From: Anaerolineales bacterium UBA5797 | GTDB taxonomy: Bacteria > Chloroflexota > Anaerolineae > Anaerolineales > Villigracilaceae | NCBI GenBank assembly: GCA_002418205.1 | Contig: DIDP01000076.1 | Location: forward strand, 10,361-74,360 | DNA length: 64,000 nucleotides | Direction: 5' to 3' | Shown: positions 40,502-49,375 of the stretch, piece after piece | Layout of the letters: each line of letters starts with the position of its first letter | Numbering within the stretch: position 1 is the first letter of the stretch | Program-made: the position numbers and the translations under genes | Notes under the pieces: model-generated | Seen by the model: the letters and a program-made list of their open reading frames with translations, nothing else | Told to the model about the DNA's origin: nothing | Databases searched by the model: none

Positions 40502-43138
40502 ATGACTGTCCGTGACCCTGTATGTGGAATGGAAATTGAACCCCAAAGTGCCTTCGCCGAGCGCGAACACATGGGGCAGACGTTGTATTTTTGCTCACAA
40601 TCCTGCGTGGAACAGTTCGATATCGACCCGCACCATTATGTGATGACTTCGGCAACAACGGGTTTTAATCCCGAACGGACGCTCACCCGCATCGAACTAC
40701 CCGTCGCCGATCTGCCGTTTTACAAACCTGTCACCGCCCTGGAATCTGGTTTGCGCGCCCTGGAGGGCGTTCATCAAGTAACCACCAATGCAGGTGCGGG
40801 TGTGTTGCAGGTGGAATATGATTCCAAAAAGGTGAACATTCCGCAAATGGCGGCAGTCATCCGCTTGGCGGGGTTTCAACCTGGCGGGTCGAATCTCAAA
40901 ATCGGAATCGAGAACCTGCGTTGTGCCTCCTGTGTGAAGTTCATCGAGGATGAACTGAAGTCCACAGATGGCGTATTAAGCGCAACGGTCAACATTGCCA
41001 CACAGGAAGCGAGCGTGGATTATCTCCCCCAAAAGGCAACCCTTGTACAATTGAATGCAGCCATTGAGGCTTGGGGATACAAGCCACGTCCTGCGCTGAC
41101 TGGCGCGCCAATAGACAAACAAGAAGAGGCACATGCCCGTGAATACATCCGGCTGATGAGAATGTTCTGGTTCTCGGCAATTGTTTCCATTCCGGTGTTG
41201 TTATTCGCATACCCGCAATACGTTCCCGGCATCCGGGATTTGTCAATGGAGACCATCCGATGGTCATGGGTTCTTTCCGCCGTTGCAACACTACCTGTGT
41301 TGTTCTATTCCGGGTATGACTTTTTCACAGGTGCGTGGGCGGCCTTCAAACATCGCTCAGCCAACATGAACACCTTGATCGCGCTCGGTACCGGCGCGGC
41401 ATGGTTGTATTCAACGTTTGCCATTGCATTTCCGTCCGTGTTTCCTGAAGGGACATCCGAGCCGTTTTACGATGTAGTTGCAGTTGTCATTGCATTGGTT
41501 GTGTTGGGGCAGGCACTTGAACTACGCGCCAAGGGACAATCCAGCGCGGCGATCAAGAAATTGTTGGGTCTACAAGCGAAGACTGCCCGCGTGATTCGCA
41601 ATGGAAAAGAACTTGATCTGCCTGTAGAAGAAGTGTTGGTCGGCGATGTGATCCAGGTCCGTCCCGGTGAGAAAATACCCGTGGATGGCGTTATCGTCGA
41701 AGGCAGTTCTGCCGTGGATGAGTCGATGCTGACGGGTGAGTCGTTGCCAGTTTCCAAGAAACAGGGAGATGAGGTGATCGGAGCGACCTTGAACAAGACA
41801 GGCGCGTTCAAATTCCGCGCCACGAAGGTCGGCAAGGATACGGCTCTCGCGCAGATCGTGAAGATGGTGCAGGACGCGCAAAATTCCAAAGCACCAATTG
41901 CCCGTCTTGCCGATACCATCTCTGGTTATTTCGTACCCATCGTGATGATTCTCGCCGTGTGGACGTTCGTCATTTGGTTCGTGATTGGACCTCAACCGCA
42001 ATTGGTATATGCACTCGTTACCAGTGTAACCGTGCTCATCATTGCCTGCCCCTGCGCTTTGGGTCTTGCCACGCCCATGAGCTTGATGGTCGGCATTGGC
42101 AAAGGTGCGGAACATGGGATTCTCATCCGCTCTGGCGAAGCCCTGCAAACTGCGCGAGCCATTCAAACCGTGGTGTTGGATAAGACGGGCACGATTACAA
42201 AGGGAAAGCCTGAGTTAACGGATGTCATCCTTACCAATTCCATGAATGGTAACAGCCATCAGTTGTTGCGCCTGGTGGCATCCGTTGAGAAGGTCAGTGA
42301 ACATCCCCTGGCGCAAGCCATTGTGGACGGAGCACAGGCGCGAAAACTGGAATTGACCGATGTGCAGGATTTTGAAGCCATCCCTGGACATGGCGTTTCC
42401 GCGAAGGTTGAAGGACGAAATATCCTGATTGGCAATCTCAAGTTGATGAACCGAGAGAACATCGCGCTGGGCGAGTTGGAGAATAGATCCAAATCGCTCG
42501 CCGACGATGGCAAGACCCCAATGTTCGTCGCAATTGACGGCAAAGCCGCTGGTATTGTTGCCGTGGCAGACACGGTCAAGGAAGATTCTGCCGAAGCGAT
42601 CAAAGCTCTGCAAGGTATGGGCATTGAAGTTGTGATGATCACCGGCGATAATCGCCGCACCGCTGAAGCGATTGCTCGCAAGGTTGGGGTCACGCGCGTG
42701 CTGGCGGAAGTATTGCCCGAAGATAAGGCAAACAACGTTCACCTGTTGCAAGCGGAAAACAAAAAAGTCGCGATGGTTGGCGATGGCATCAATGATGCCC
42801 CCGCGCTCGCACAAGCGGATGTCGGTCTCGCCATCGGAACAGGCACGGATGTCGCCATCGAAGCCTCGGACATCACGCTGATCAAGGGCAGTCTCAAAGG
42901 TGTGGTGACTGCCATCGAAGTCAGCCGCGCTACCATGACCAACATCTACCAAAACCTATTTGGCGCCTTTATATACAACGTGTTGGGTATCCCTGTTGCT
43001 ATGGGAGTATTGTTCCCGTTCTTTGGATTGTTGCTCAGCCCATTGATCGCGGGGGCAGCAATGGCATTCTCATCCGTGACCGTAGTTGGCAATGCCAACC
43101 GCCTGCGAGGCTTCAGACCGAAGTTTAGTGTAAAGTGA
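40502..43138 (+). CDS. copA: Cu+-exporting P1B-type ATPase with YHS domain
   Basis: The 878-residue protein begins with a YHS domain (residues 1-50), then two HMA-like ferredoxin folds. The first has lost its CxxC (DLPFYK in its place); the second keeps CASC at 141-144. The core has TGES, the membrane motif ACPCALGLATP, phosphorylated Asp in DKTGTITKG and GDGINDAPAL. CPC and the C-terminal helices point to Cu(I) or Ag(I) export. It opens a plus-strand operon that runs at least to 46200 and is under dyad promoter G. Confidence 0.93.
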   Translation: MTVRDPVCGMEIEPQSAFAEREHMGQTLYFCSQSCVEQFDIDPHHYVMTSATTGFNPERTLTRIELPVADLPFYKPVTALESGLRALEGVHQVTTNAGAGVLQVEYDSKKVNIPQMAAVIRLAGFQPGGSNLKIGIENLRCASCVKFIEDELKSTDGVLSATVNIATQEASVDYLPQKATLVQLNAAIEAWGYKPRPALTGAPIDKQEEAHAREYIRLMRMFWFSAIVSIPVLLFAYPQYVPGIRDLSMETIRWSWVLSAVATLPVLFYSGYDFFTGAWAAFKHRSANMNTLIALGTGAAWLYSTFAIAFPSVFPEGTSEPFYDVVAVVIALVVLGQALELRAKGQSSAAIKKLLGLQAKTARVIRNGKELDLPVEEVLVGDVIQVRPGEKIPVDGVIVEGSSAVDESMLTGESLPVSKKQGDEVIGATLNKTGAFKFRATKVGKDTALAQIVKMVQDAQNSKAPIARLADTISGYFVPIVMILAVWTFVIWFVIGPQPQLVYALVTSVTVLIIACPCALGLATPMSLMVGIGKGAEHGILIRSGEALQTARAIQTVVLDKTGTITKGKPELTDVILTNSMNGNSHQLLRLVASVEKVSEHPLAQAIVDGAQARKLELTDVQDFEAIPGHGVSAKVEGRNILIGNLKLMNRENIALGELENRSKSLADDGKTPMFVAIDGKAAGIVAVADTVKEDSAEAIKALQGMGIEVVMITGDNRRTAEAIARKVGVTRVLAEVLPEDKANNVHLLQAENKKVAMVGDGINDAPALAQADVGLAIGTGTDVAIEASDITLIKGSLKGVVTAIEVSRATMTNIYQNLFGAFIYNVLGIPVAMGVLFPFFGLLLSPLIAGAAMAFSSVTVVGNANRLRGFRPKFSVK

Positions 43139-43144
43139 GCTGTT

Positions 43145-43459
43145 ATGAAAATTGAACTTCTCTATTTCGATGGTTGTCCCTCCTGGGAAGCTGGTTTGGA
43201 AAGTCTTCGGACTGCTTTACAAGAGGAGGGAATCTCCGCCTCTGTGGAAATGGTGAAAGTAGAGACCGATGAAGATGCGGAGCGTTTGAAATTCCTCGGT
43301 TCCCCTCATTTTCGTGTTGATGGTATGGATTTATGGCATGAGGAACGCGAAACGTATTCGATGAGTTGCCGCGTCTATTCCACGCCTGAAGGCGTCAAGG
43401 GATTTCCCACTGTCCATATGCTGCGGGAAAAACTGCAATCACTGTCTGGAACACCATAA
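43145..43459 (+). CDS. small thioredoxin-like protein
   Basis: The 104-residue protein begins MKIELLYFDGCPSWEAGLE, a thioredoxin-like strand with one cysteine in place of a CxxC, and keeps the fold's GFPTVHMLREKL end. Relatives sit beside mercury and arsenic genes. It starts 6 bases after copA and overlaps the TlpA-like gene by one base. Confidence 0.75.
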   Translation: MKIELLYFDGCPSWEAGLESLRTALQEEGISASVEMVKVETDEDAERLKFLGSPHFRVDGMDLWHEERETYSMSCRVYSTPEGVKGFPTVHMLREKLQSLSGTP

Positions 43460-44010
43460 TGAAAAACTCCCGCTTTATCACGTGGATGACCTGGGCTTTG
43501 ATTCTCGGAATGTTCTGGACTGTTTTCTCGCGCGTCTCGCCCGACCGGCCTAAAGCGCAGCAGGATGCAGTTGCCAAAGAAGGCTTCACTGCGCCCAACT
43601 TCGCCCTCGACCTGTTGGACGGCAGCACAGTTGCGCTTTCCGATTTACGCGGCAAGGTGGTGCTGGTCAACTTCTGGACATCGTGGTGCCCACCCTGCCG
43701 TCTGGAAATGCCAGCCATCGAAAAAGCGTATCGAAGTTACAAGGACATTGGCTTTGTGGTGATCGGCTTGAACCTCACCGCCCAGGATTCAGAACAAGCC
43801 GCGGCTGATTTTGCAAAAGAAATCGGTTTGACTTTTCCCATCGCGCTCGACCGCGATAATGCGACTGGGAACCTGTATCGCATCACTGCCCTGCCGACTT
43901 CGTACTTCATTGATCGCAAGGGAGTAATTCGTTCCGTTGTGGTCGGCGGACCCATGAGCGAGGCATTGATTCAATCCAAGGTGGAAGAGCTATTACGGGA
44001 GGGCGAGTAA
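43459..44010 (+). CDS. TlpA/ResA-like thioredoxin
   Basis: The 183-residue protein has an N-terminal membrane anchor and a TlpA-type thioredoxin domain with WTSWCPPCRLEMP and ALPTSYFID. It would reduce disulfides on extracytoplasmic copper or haem proteins, fed by the CcdA-like protein. It abuts the Lgt-like gene (1-base overlap). Confidence 0.88.
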   Translation: MKNSRFITWMTWALILGMFWTVFSRVSPDRPKAQQDAVAKEGFTAPNFALDLLDGSTVALSDLRGKVVLVNFWTSWCPPCRLEMPAIEKAYRSYKDIGFVVIGLNLTAQDSEQAAADFAKEIGLTFPIALDRDNATGNLYRITALPTSYFIDRKGVIRSVVVGGPMSEALIQSKVEELLREGE

Positions 44011-44756
44011 TGTTCCCTTACCTTCGACTTGGACCCTTCCTGCTTCAAATGCCATTGTTGATGTTGTTCATTGGTTTTTGGATCGGCTCAACATTCACCG
44101 AGCGTGAAGCCGCCCGCCTTGGTTTAAACAAGGAGAAAATCAATAACCTGATTGGGTACGGATTGCTCGGCGGGATTCTCGGAGCAAGGCTTGTCTATGC
44201 TGCGCAATACGCCTCAGTTTATGTGGCAAATCCATTGGGCTTGTTCTCGCTGAGCACAAGCACGCTTTCTCCCATCGGGGGTTTTCTAATCGGTATGTCC
44301 ACAGCCTTGATATATGGATATCGTCAGAAACTTCCGTTTCGCCGATCATTGGATGCGCTCACGCCTGGGTTGGCATTCTTCATGATCTCAATTGGTGTCT
44401 CCCACCTGCTCAGCGGAAATGCCTACGGCTCGCCGTCTCGTGTCCCCTGGGCAATGTACGTGTGGTCTGATTATCGTCACCCAACGCAACTTTATGAAAT
44501 CTTTCTTGCGCTGGCGATCTTTACACTCGTGCTTCCAAAAGTTCTTCCAGCCCACGCGCCAGGAATTCGCTTTGCGCAGTTCGTCTCTCTTTCCGCGCTG
44601 GCGCGAGTCTTTCTCGAAGCCTTCCGCGGCGACAGTGTACTCTGGCTGGATGGTTATCGCGCCGCGCAAGTGATGGGGTTGCTTGTTCTTATTATTTGCA
44701 TTGTCTTGTTGAGACAATGGGAAAGGATCGAACCAAATGAGGCAAGCATCTGGTAA
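44010..44756 (+). CDS. prolipoprotein diacylglyceryl transferase-like protein
   Basis: The 248-residue protein has about seven membrane segments and Lgt-family patterns (LGGILGARLVYAAQY, YRHPTQLYE, GDSVLWLDGYRAAQ). It may be a second Lgt serving the many lipoproteins encoded nearby, or a divergent homologue with another role. Some classical Lgt signature residues (HGGL) are not obvious; LSPIGGFLIG is in their place. Confidence 0.75.
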   Translation: MFPYLRLGPFLLQMPLLMLFIGFWIGSTFTEREAARLGLNKEKINNLIGYGLLGGILGARLVYAAQYASVYVANPLGLFSLSTSTLSPIGGFLIGMSTALIYGYRQKLPFRRSLDALTPGLAFFMISIGVSHLLSGNAYGSPSRVPWAMYVWSDYRHPTQLYEIFLALAIFTLVLPKVLPAHAPGIRFAQFVSLSALARVFLEAFRGDSVLWLDGYRAAQVMGLLVLIICIVLLRQWERIEPNEASIW

Positions 44757-45387
44757 AAAACGTTATATCCCTGCCTTGAGCTTTCGCTGGCTCACGCCAT
44801 TGTATGATCCTCTGCTCAAATGGGTCATGCGCGAGGAAACTTTTAAACAAAGGTTGATCCAACACGCGAACATTCGTCCAGGCATGAAGGTTCTCGATCT
44901 CGGCTGCGGCACAGGTACGCTCACCATCATGCTCAAAAAAATCCATCCGAACGCGCAGGTTACAGGCGTGGATGGCGACCCTGATGTATTGAAAATTGCG
45001 CTAGATAAATCTCGCGGTTCGGATATTCAATGGGATGAAGGACTCGCCTCCTCCCTGCCCTATCCTGATTCCACCTTCGACAGAGTAGTCACCAGCCTGG
45101 TCATTCACCACCTCATCACGGACGATAAACGACTCGCATTCAAGGAAATCCATCGTGTGCTCAAACCAGATGGAGAATTGTATGTGCTTGACTTTGGCGC
45201 ACCGCATTCTTCAACGACACGTTTCATGACGACCTACATGCGTCGTCTCGAGGAAACCGCCGATAACTTCGACGGTTTGATCCCGCGCTTCGTGGCAGAG
45301 GCAGGCTTCGGGTCTATAAAAGAAGCGGAGAACTTCGTCACGGTGTTCGGTCCGTTATCCATCATCCAAGCAATGAAAGGAACTTGA
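44737..45387 (+). CDS. class I SAM-dependent methyltransferase
   Basis: The 216-residue protein has motif I VLDLGCGTGTLTIML, acidic motif VTGVDGDPDVL and a UbiE/COQ5-like core. It overlaps the Lgt-like gene by 20 bases. The target is unknown; in such operons it may be a lipid or quinone-type methyltransferase. Confidence 0.85.
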   Translation: MRQASGKKRYIPALSFRWLTPLYDPLLKWVMREETFKQRLIQHANIRPGMKVLDLGCGTGTLTIMLKKIHPNAQVTGVDGDPDVLKIALDKSRGSDIQWDEGLASSLPYPDSTFDRVVTSLVIHHLITDDKRLAFKEIHRVLKPDGELYVLDFGAPHSSTTRFMTTYMRRLEETADNFDGLIPRFVAEAGFGSIKEAENFVTVFGPLSIIQAMKGT

Positions 45388-45388
45388 T

Positions 45389-45766
45389 ATGACTCAAATC
45401 CAAATCTTTGTGATTCTTTCGGGAATCGCGTTGACCGTATTGATCGCCTGGTATTTCTGGTTTGCCCCCAAGGCGCAGACGCGTGTTGCGGTATCTGCAT
45501 CTGGCGCACAGGAGGTGGCAGTCACGGTCAAGGGCGGATACACACCCGATGTGATCGTGGTGCAAAAAGGACGCCCTGTGCGGTTGACGTTCACACGCCA
45601 GGAAAGTTCAGCGTGTTCTGAGAAAGTGTTGTTCCCTGACTTCAATCAGAATGCTTTGCTGCCAGAGGGCGAACAAGTGACACTGGAATTCACCCCCGAA
45701 CAATCTGGCGAATATGGCTTCCAATGCCAGATGGGAATGTTACGTGGCAAGTTGATCGTGGAATAA
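45389..45766 (+). CDS. membrane-anchored cupredoxin
   Basis: The 125-residue protein has one N-terminal helix and a cupredoxin domain (VTVKGGYTPDVIVVQKG, ESSACSEKVLFPDF, GEYGFQCQMGML). It has a type 1-like C-terminal Cys-x-Met pattern plus an extra cysteine, as in the EfeO/CopC-like cupredoxins beside copA. It likely carries copper or electrons. Confidence 0.82.
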   Translation: MTQIQIFVILSGIALTVLIAWYFWFAPKAQTRVAVSASGAQEVAVTVKGGYTPDVIVVQKGRPVRLTFTRQESSACSEKVLFPDFNQNALLPEGEQVTLEFTPEQSGEYGFQCQMGMLRGKLIVE

Positions 45767-45787
45767 TGACGAAAGGAACATGTAAAA

Positions 45788-45994
45788 ATGAAACACGAAA
45801 AAATCCATATGCCAAACCTTTCCTACATTGCGGCATTTGTCATTGGCGTGATCTTTTTCGCCGTATTATGGAGGATGTTATTCGGCTCGGCATCCGGTCT
45901 GATGGTTCTGGCTGGCATGATTGGAACCGCGACCGCTGTGACTATCTTCTGGCTCAGGAATGAAAATCAACATCATGGAAAGGGAAAACAATGA
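45788..45994 (+). CDS. small two-helix membrane protein
   Basis: The 68-residue protein has two hydrophobic segments (YIAAFVIGVIFFAVLWRMLF, GLMVLAGMIGTATAVTIFWL) and a His-rich end (NENQHHGKGKQ). Its stop overlaps the next start (ATGA). Function unknown. Confidence 0.7.
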   Translation: MKHEKIHMPNLSYIAAFVIGVIFFAVLWRMLFGSASGLMVLAGMIGTATAVTIFWLRNENQHHGKGKQ

Positions 45995-46200
45995 CGTTGG
46001 ACCAAAACGAAATCCTCCCTGCCCCTCCACAACCGGAATATATAACGGCTTGTGGAGGAAAAATCAAGGATCCATCCAAATATCCCAGCGCAGAGTATCA
46101 CGGCGAGAGGATATATTTCTGTACGCAGGCATGTTTGGATGTATTTCTTTTGAATCCCGACCCTTTTATGGCTGGTGAAATCGAACACCCTCTTGATTAA
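45991..46200 (+). CDS. YHS-like domain protein
   Basis: The 69-residue protein carries CGGKIKDPSKYPSAEY and IYFCTQACLDVFLLNP, a YHS/TRASH metal fold with three cysteines; the usual DPVC opening is changed to ITAC. It ends the copA operon. Confidence 0.75.
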   Translation: MTLDQNEILPAPPQPEYITACGGKIKDPSKYPSAEYHGERIYFCTQACLDVFLLNPDPFMAGEIEHPLD

Positions 46201-46239
46201 TTCAATATGACAATCAGGAAATCATTCCTGATAAATATC

Positions 46240-46308
46240 ATAAGCAAATCAGCGCATTTCGAAACAGGTCGAAATGCGCTGTTGATTATTTCATGGGAGT
46301 TGTAAGAT
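46240..46308 (+). promoter_or_regulatory. island promoter H: one good half-dyad and -10 box
   Basis: ATAAGCAAATCAGCGCAT (46240-46257) matches the dyad mainly in its left half. The proximal site ends in AATGCGCTG as in other promoters, and TAAGAT (46303-46308) starts 55 bases after the centre. A 12-bp stem (CAGCGCATTTCG with CGAAATGCGCTG, 46250-46281) lies across it. It serves the DoxX gene. Confidence 0.6.
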
Positions 46309-46349
46309 GAGTTCAAAGCAAGACAAAATTCATCCTCAAAGGAGAAAAA

Positions 46350-46919
46350 ATGACTACTCAAACCTTATCCCGGGAATATCAACTCGCTGATGTTCCCTTT
46401 ACGAAAACCCTGTTCGAAGGCAAGGCGTTTGCCTGGCTCTGGCTTGCCATCCGTCTGTATCTGGGATACCAATGGATCGAATCGGGTTGGGGCAAGATCA
46501 CCAACCCCGCCTGGATGCAGGGCGGCGAAGCATTGAAGGGCTTCTGGGAGCGCGCCATCGTTATTCCCGATGCACCTGCCCGCCCATTGATCGCCTTCGA
46601 CTGGTATCGCAATTTCATCCAGTTTATGCTGGACAGCGGCAATTACGTCTGGTTCGCCAAACTCGTGGCGGTGGGCGAATTGCTGGTGGGCGCGGCGCTG
46701 ATCCTGGGCATCTTCATCTGGTTCTCCGCTTTTATTGGCGGTTTTATGAATTGGAATTTTATGATGGCGGGCTCGGCTTCTGTCAATCCTGTCTTCCTGA
46801 TCCTCTCGATCCTGCTCATCCTTGCCTGGAAAACCTCAGGCTGGATCGGACTCGACCGCTGGCTTCTGGTTCAGGTTGGCACACCCTGGCAACCTGGATT
46901 GATCTTCCAAAAAAAGTAA
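46350..46919 (+). CDS. DoxX/DoxD-family membrane protein
   Basis: The 189-residue protein has four membrane segments and the DoxX pattern WLAIRLYLGYQWIESGWGKI, followed by AKLVAVGELLVGAALILG. DoxD-type proteins are quinone-reducing subunits of thiosulfate oxidoreductase, while many DoxX homologues have no known activity. AAAGGAG precedes the ATG. It is a single-gene unit between promoter H and a terminator. Confidence 0.85.
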   Translation: MTTQTLSREYQLADVPFTKTLFEGKAFAWLWLAIRLYLGYQWIESGWGKITNPAWMQGGEALKGFWERAIVIPDAPARPLIAFDWYRNFIQFMLDSGNYVWFAKLVAVGELLVGAALILGIFIWFSAFIGGFMNWNFMMAGSASVNPVFLILSILLILAWKTSGWIGLDRWLLVQVGTPWQPGLIFQKK

Positions 46920-46951
46920 TTCTTCGTTCGGCGCATCTCTCCTCCTCAAGC

Positions 46952-46983
46952 GACATCCGAAGGTGACTTCGGGTGTCGTTCTT
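46952..46983 (+). terminator. terminator of the DoxX gene
   Basis: CGACATCCGAAG pairs with CTTCGGGTGTCG (one G-T pair) around GTGA, followed by TTCTT. Confidence 0.75.
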
Positions 46984-47068
46984 GATATTCTCTTTTTGAA
47001 TTCTTCACACTATCTTTATAGGCACAAACTATACTGCCGACCTGAATATACATTATGGAGCAAAAACA

Positions 47069-48682
47069 ATGACCAACTCGACTCAAATTTCGCGGAGAGA
47101 CGTTCTTAAACTGATGGGACTTGGCGCGGGAGGGGCGTTCCTCAGCGCCTGCGGACTTCTCCCGTCCGCCTCAACCAACCCGACAGCGGCTCCTGTCTTC
47201 CCGACTCCGCTTACCCCTTTGCCTGATCTTCCGATTCTGTCTGCGGAACTGACGGCTGGGCGCGGCACGCTCCCCATTTTTTCGGGGAAGGAAACGCCCG
47301 TTTGGCGGTATCAGGCTTCGGTTAAGGAGGGAGGCGGGGATTTCATCCAAACGTTGAGCGGCTCGTATTTGGGTCCAATTTTCAGGGTGAAACAGGGACA
47401 ACGAGTCCAGGTTCGGTTGAACAACGAATTACCCGACCCGACCATCATCCACTGGCATGGGTTGAAAATTCCAGAAGAGATGGATGGGCATCCGCGCTAT
47501 GCTGTCGCGCCTGGGAAAAGTTTTGACTATGATTTTCAGGTGATCAACCGCGCGGGCATGTATTGGTTCCATCCTCATCCGCACCAGTTGACAGGACCCC
47601 AAGTCTATTACGGGCTGGCGGGCTTGTTCATCGTCAGTGACGAAGAGGAAGCCGCGCTGGGTTTGCCTGCGGGCGAGTATGATCTGCCGCTGGTGATTCA
47701 GGATCGTATTTTTGATTCGCAAAACCAAATGGTCTATCTGGCAAACGGCATGATGGATTCGATGATCGGATTTCTGGGCGACACGATTTTAGTCAATGGT
47801 TCACCCAATGCAACACTGGATGTCAAAGCCAGCGCATACCGCTTGCGCCTGCTGAACGGCTCAAACTCGCGCATCTATAAATTCGCCTGGCAGGATGGCA
47901 CACCCCTGACCGTGATCGCCACCGACGGCGGCTTACTGGAAACACCCGTGACCCGCGACTACATCACGATGGGACCTGGCGAACGCGTGGAGTTGTGGGC
48001 GGATTTCAGCGGAAGAAATGCAGGCAGTGAAATGAAATTGGTCAGCCTGCCATATACCGATTTCAGCGGTGGAGGCGGCATGATGGGCGGCGGGATGATG
48101 GGCAGTTCTGGATTGCCAAATGGTACGCCGTTCGACATCCTGCGTTTGATGATCGGCGAGAAAGGAGCGGACGTGAACCCGTTGCCCTCGCAACTCTCCA
48201 CGATTGAACGACATGCTGTGAACGATGCAGTCAATGGAAACAATCCGCGCTCGTTCAGGCTGGCAATGCAGGGCATGGTTCACACCATCAACAACCGCCT
48301 GTTCGAGATGGACGCAGTGGCGCAGGATGAGATCGTGCGGCTGAACGACCTGGAAGTTTGGGAGTTTGTCAATCTCGAAGGCAGCGGGGGTGGCATGGGA
48401 ATGGGCATGATGAATATGGAAATGCCGCATCCCATGCACATCCACGGCGTGCAATTCCAAGTGCTTGAGAGGCAGATCGCGCGCGGATTTGAATCCGCGT
48501 ATCAAGAATTGAGCGGCGGCTTTGTGGACGAGGGTTGGAAGGATACCGTGCTGGTGATGCCAGGCGAAACCGTTCGGGTGCTTGTGCGCTTCGAGAATTA
48601 CACAGGGATATATCTTTATCACTGCCACAATCTCGAACATGAGGATGCGGGCATGATGCGAAACTACAGGATCAAAGGTTGA
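47069..48682 (+). CDS. three-domain multicopper oxidase (CueO/FtsP-like)
   Basis: The 537-residue protein has a Tat signal (SRRDVLKLMGLGAGG) with lipobox-like LSAC and three cupredoxin domains. Copper motifs are IHWHG, WFHPHPH, HPMHIHG and YHCHNLEHEDAGMM, so all four copper sites are present. Met-rich loops (GGGMMGGGMMG, GGGMGMGMMNMEM) suggest Cu(I) binding, as in the cuprous oxidase CueO. GGAG precedes the ATG. Its promoter region lacks the island dyads. Confidence 0.92.
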   Translation: MTNSTQISRRDVLKLMGLGAGGAFLSACGLLPSASTNPTAAPVFPTPLTPLPDLPILSAELTAGRGTLPIFSGKETPVWRYQASVKEGGGDFIQTLSGSYLGPIFRVKQGQRVQVRLNNELPDPTIIHWHGLKIPEEMDGHPRYAVAPGKSFDYDFQVINRAGMYWFHPHPHQLTGPQVYYGLAGLFIVSDEEEAALGLPAGEYDLPLVIQDRIFDSQNQMVYLANGMMDSMIGFLGDTILVNGSPNATLDVKASAYRLRLLNGSNSRIYKFAWQDGTPLTVIATDGGLLETPVTRDYITMGPGERVELWADFSGRNAGSEMKLVSLPYTDFSGGGGMMGGGMMGSSGLPNGTPFDILRLMIGEKGADVNPLPSQLSTIERHAVNDAVNGNNPRSFRLAMQGMVHTINNRLFEMDAVAQDEIVRLNDLEVWEFVNLEGSGGGMGMGMMNMEMPHPMHIHGVQFQVLERQIARGFESAYQELSGGFVDEGWKDTVLVMPGETVRVLVRFENYTGIYLYHCHNLEHEDAGMMRNYRIKG

Positions 48683-48687
48683 GTAGG

Positions 48688-48720
48688 AACAGGCTCCAAA
48701 AATCGGAGCCTGTTTTTTTT
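48688..48720 (+). terminator. terminator of the multicopper oxidase gene
   Basis: AACAGGCTCC pairs with GGAGCCTGTT around a 7-base loop, followed by a run of Ts. Confidence 0.9.
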
Positions 48721-48729
48721 AGAAGGGCG

Positions 48730-48799
48730 ATACGCAGAATTGCTTATTCCTACATCAAGCCATTCTGCGCTTCAATAATTCCAGTAGCGACTCTACAAT
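48730..48799 (+). promoter_or_regulatory. island promoter I: two dyads and -10 box
   Basis: Distal dyad ATACGCAGAATTGCTTAT (48730-48747). The second dyad TCAAGCCAT/TCTGCGCTT is the clearest proximal copy and is centred 25 bp on. TACAAT (48794-48799) starts 56 bases after the first centre; both spacings are one base longer than elsewhere. It serves the YHS/HMA pair. Confidence 0.8.
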
Positions 48800-48832
48800 C
48801 CAACCGTCAGATCACAACCAAGGAGTTTCGAT

Positions 48833-49036
48833 ATGTCATTCAAAGATCCCGTCTGTGGAAAACGCGTCAATCGCGGCAAAGCCCATATCACCATCGAGTT
48901 CGAAGGTGTGAACTATTTTCTGTGCTGTCCGCAATGCCAGGCTCAGTTTGAACGTTCCCCAAAAACCTTTGCCAAGCCCGAATTGGGAGAGAAGGCAAGG
49001 AAAGTCCAGCACTATCCCGTAAAACAACACAATTAA
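48833..49036 (+). CDS. YHS-domain protein
   Basis: The 67-residue protein is one YHS domain (KDPVCGKRVNRGKA, YFLCCPQCQAQFERSP) with an extra cysteine and a basic tail. AAGGAG precedes the ATG. It is co-transcribed with the HMA protein 12 bp downstream, suggesting a metal hand-over pair. Confidence 0.83.
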   Translation: MSFKDPVCGKRVNRGKAHITIEFEGVNYFLCCPQCQAQFERSPKTFAKPELGEKARKVQHYPVKQHN

Positions 49037-49048
49037 AAGGAAACCATT

Positions 49049-49348
49049 ATGAGCGACAATTGTCACGTTGAACCGATCCAAAAGTCCGCGCTGGATCATG
49101 TCATCCAGTCTGCCAACCGAATCCTGCTGTCCGTTTCAGGGATGGGCTGTCCCAACTGTGCCACAAGGGTACGTAATGGACTTCTGTTACTGGATGGCGT
49201 CCATGACGCTGATGTGATGTTGAACATGCGCATGGCGGAAGTTTACTTCGATGAGAATATGGTCTCTGCCGAGATGCTGATCCAGGCGGTAATTGGAGCA
49301 GGGAACGATGGACGTCACAATTATCAAGCGCAAGTGATAGCATCGTAA
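49049..49348 (+). CDS. CopZ-like HMA copper chaperone
   Basis: The 99-residue protein has one heavy-metal-associated domain with GMGCPNCATRV (CxxC) after a 25-residue N-terminal extension containing Cys and His. It would deliver Cu(I) to the ATPase at 40502, whose own first HMA domain is degenerate. AAAGGA precedes the ATG. Confidence 0.87.
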   Translation: MSDNCHVEPIQKSALDHVIQSANRILLSVSGMGCPNCATRVRNGLLLLDGVHDADVMLNMRMAEVYFDENMVSAEMLIQAVIGAGNDGRHNYQAQVIAS

Positions 49349-49375
49349 ATGACCTTTCGTCAGATGACATTCATC

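Noticed and set aside
46985..47050. ATAGGCACA before the second multicopper oxidase as an island dyad
   Set aside because: The right half does not match and no -10 box lies at 55 bases; the gene seems to use another promoter.
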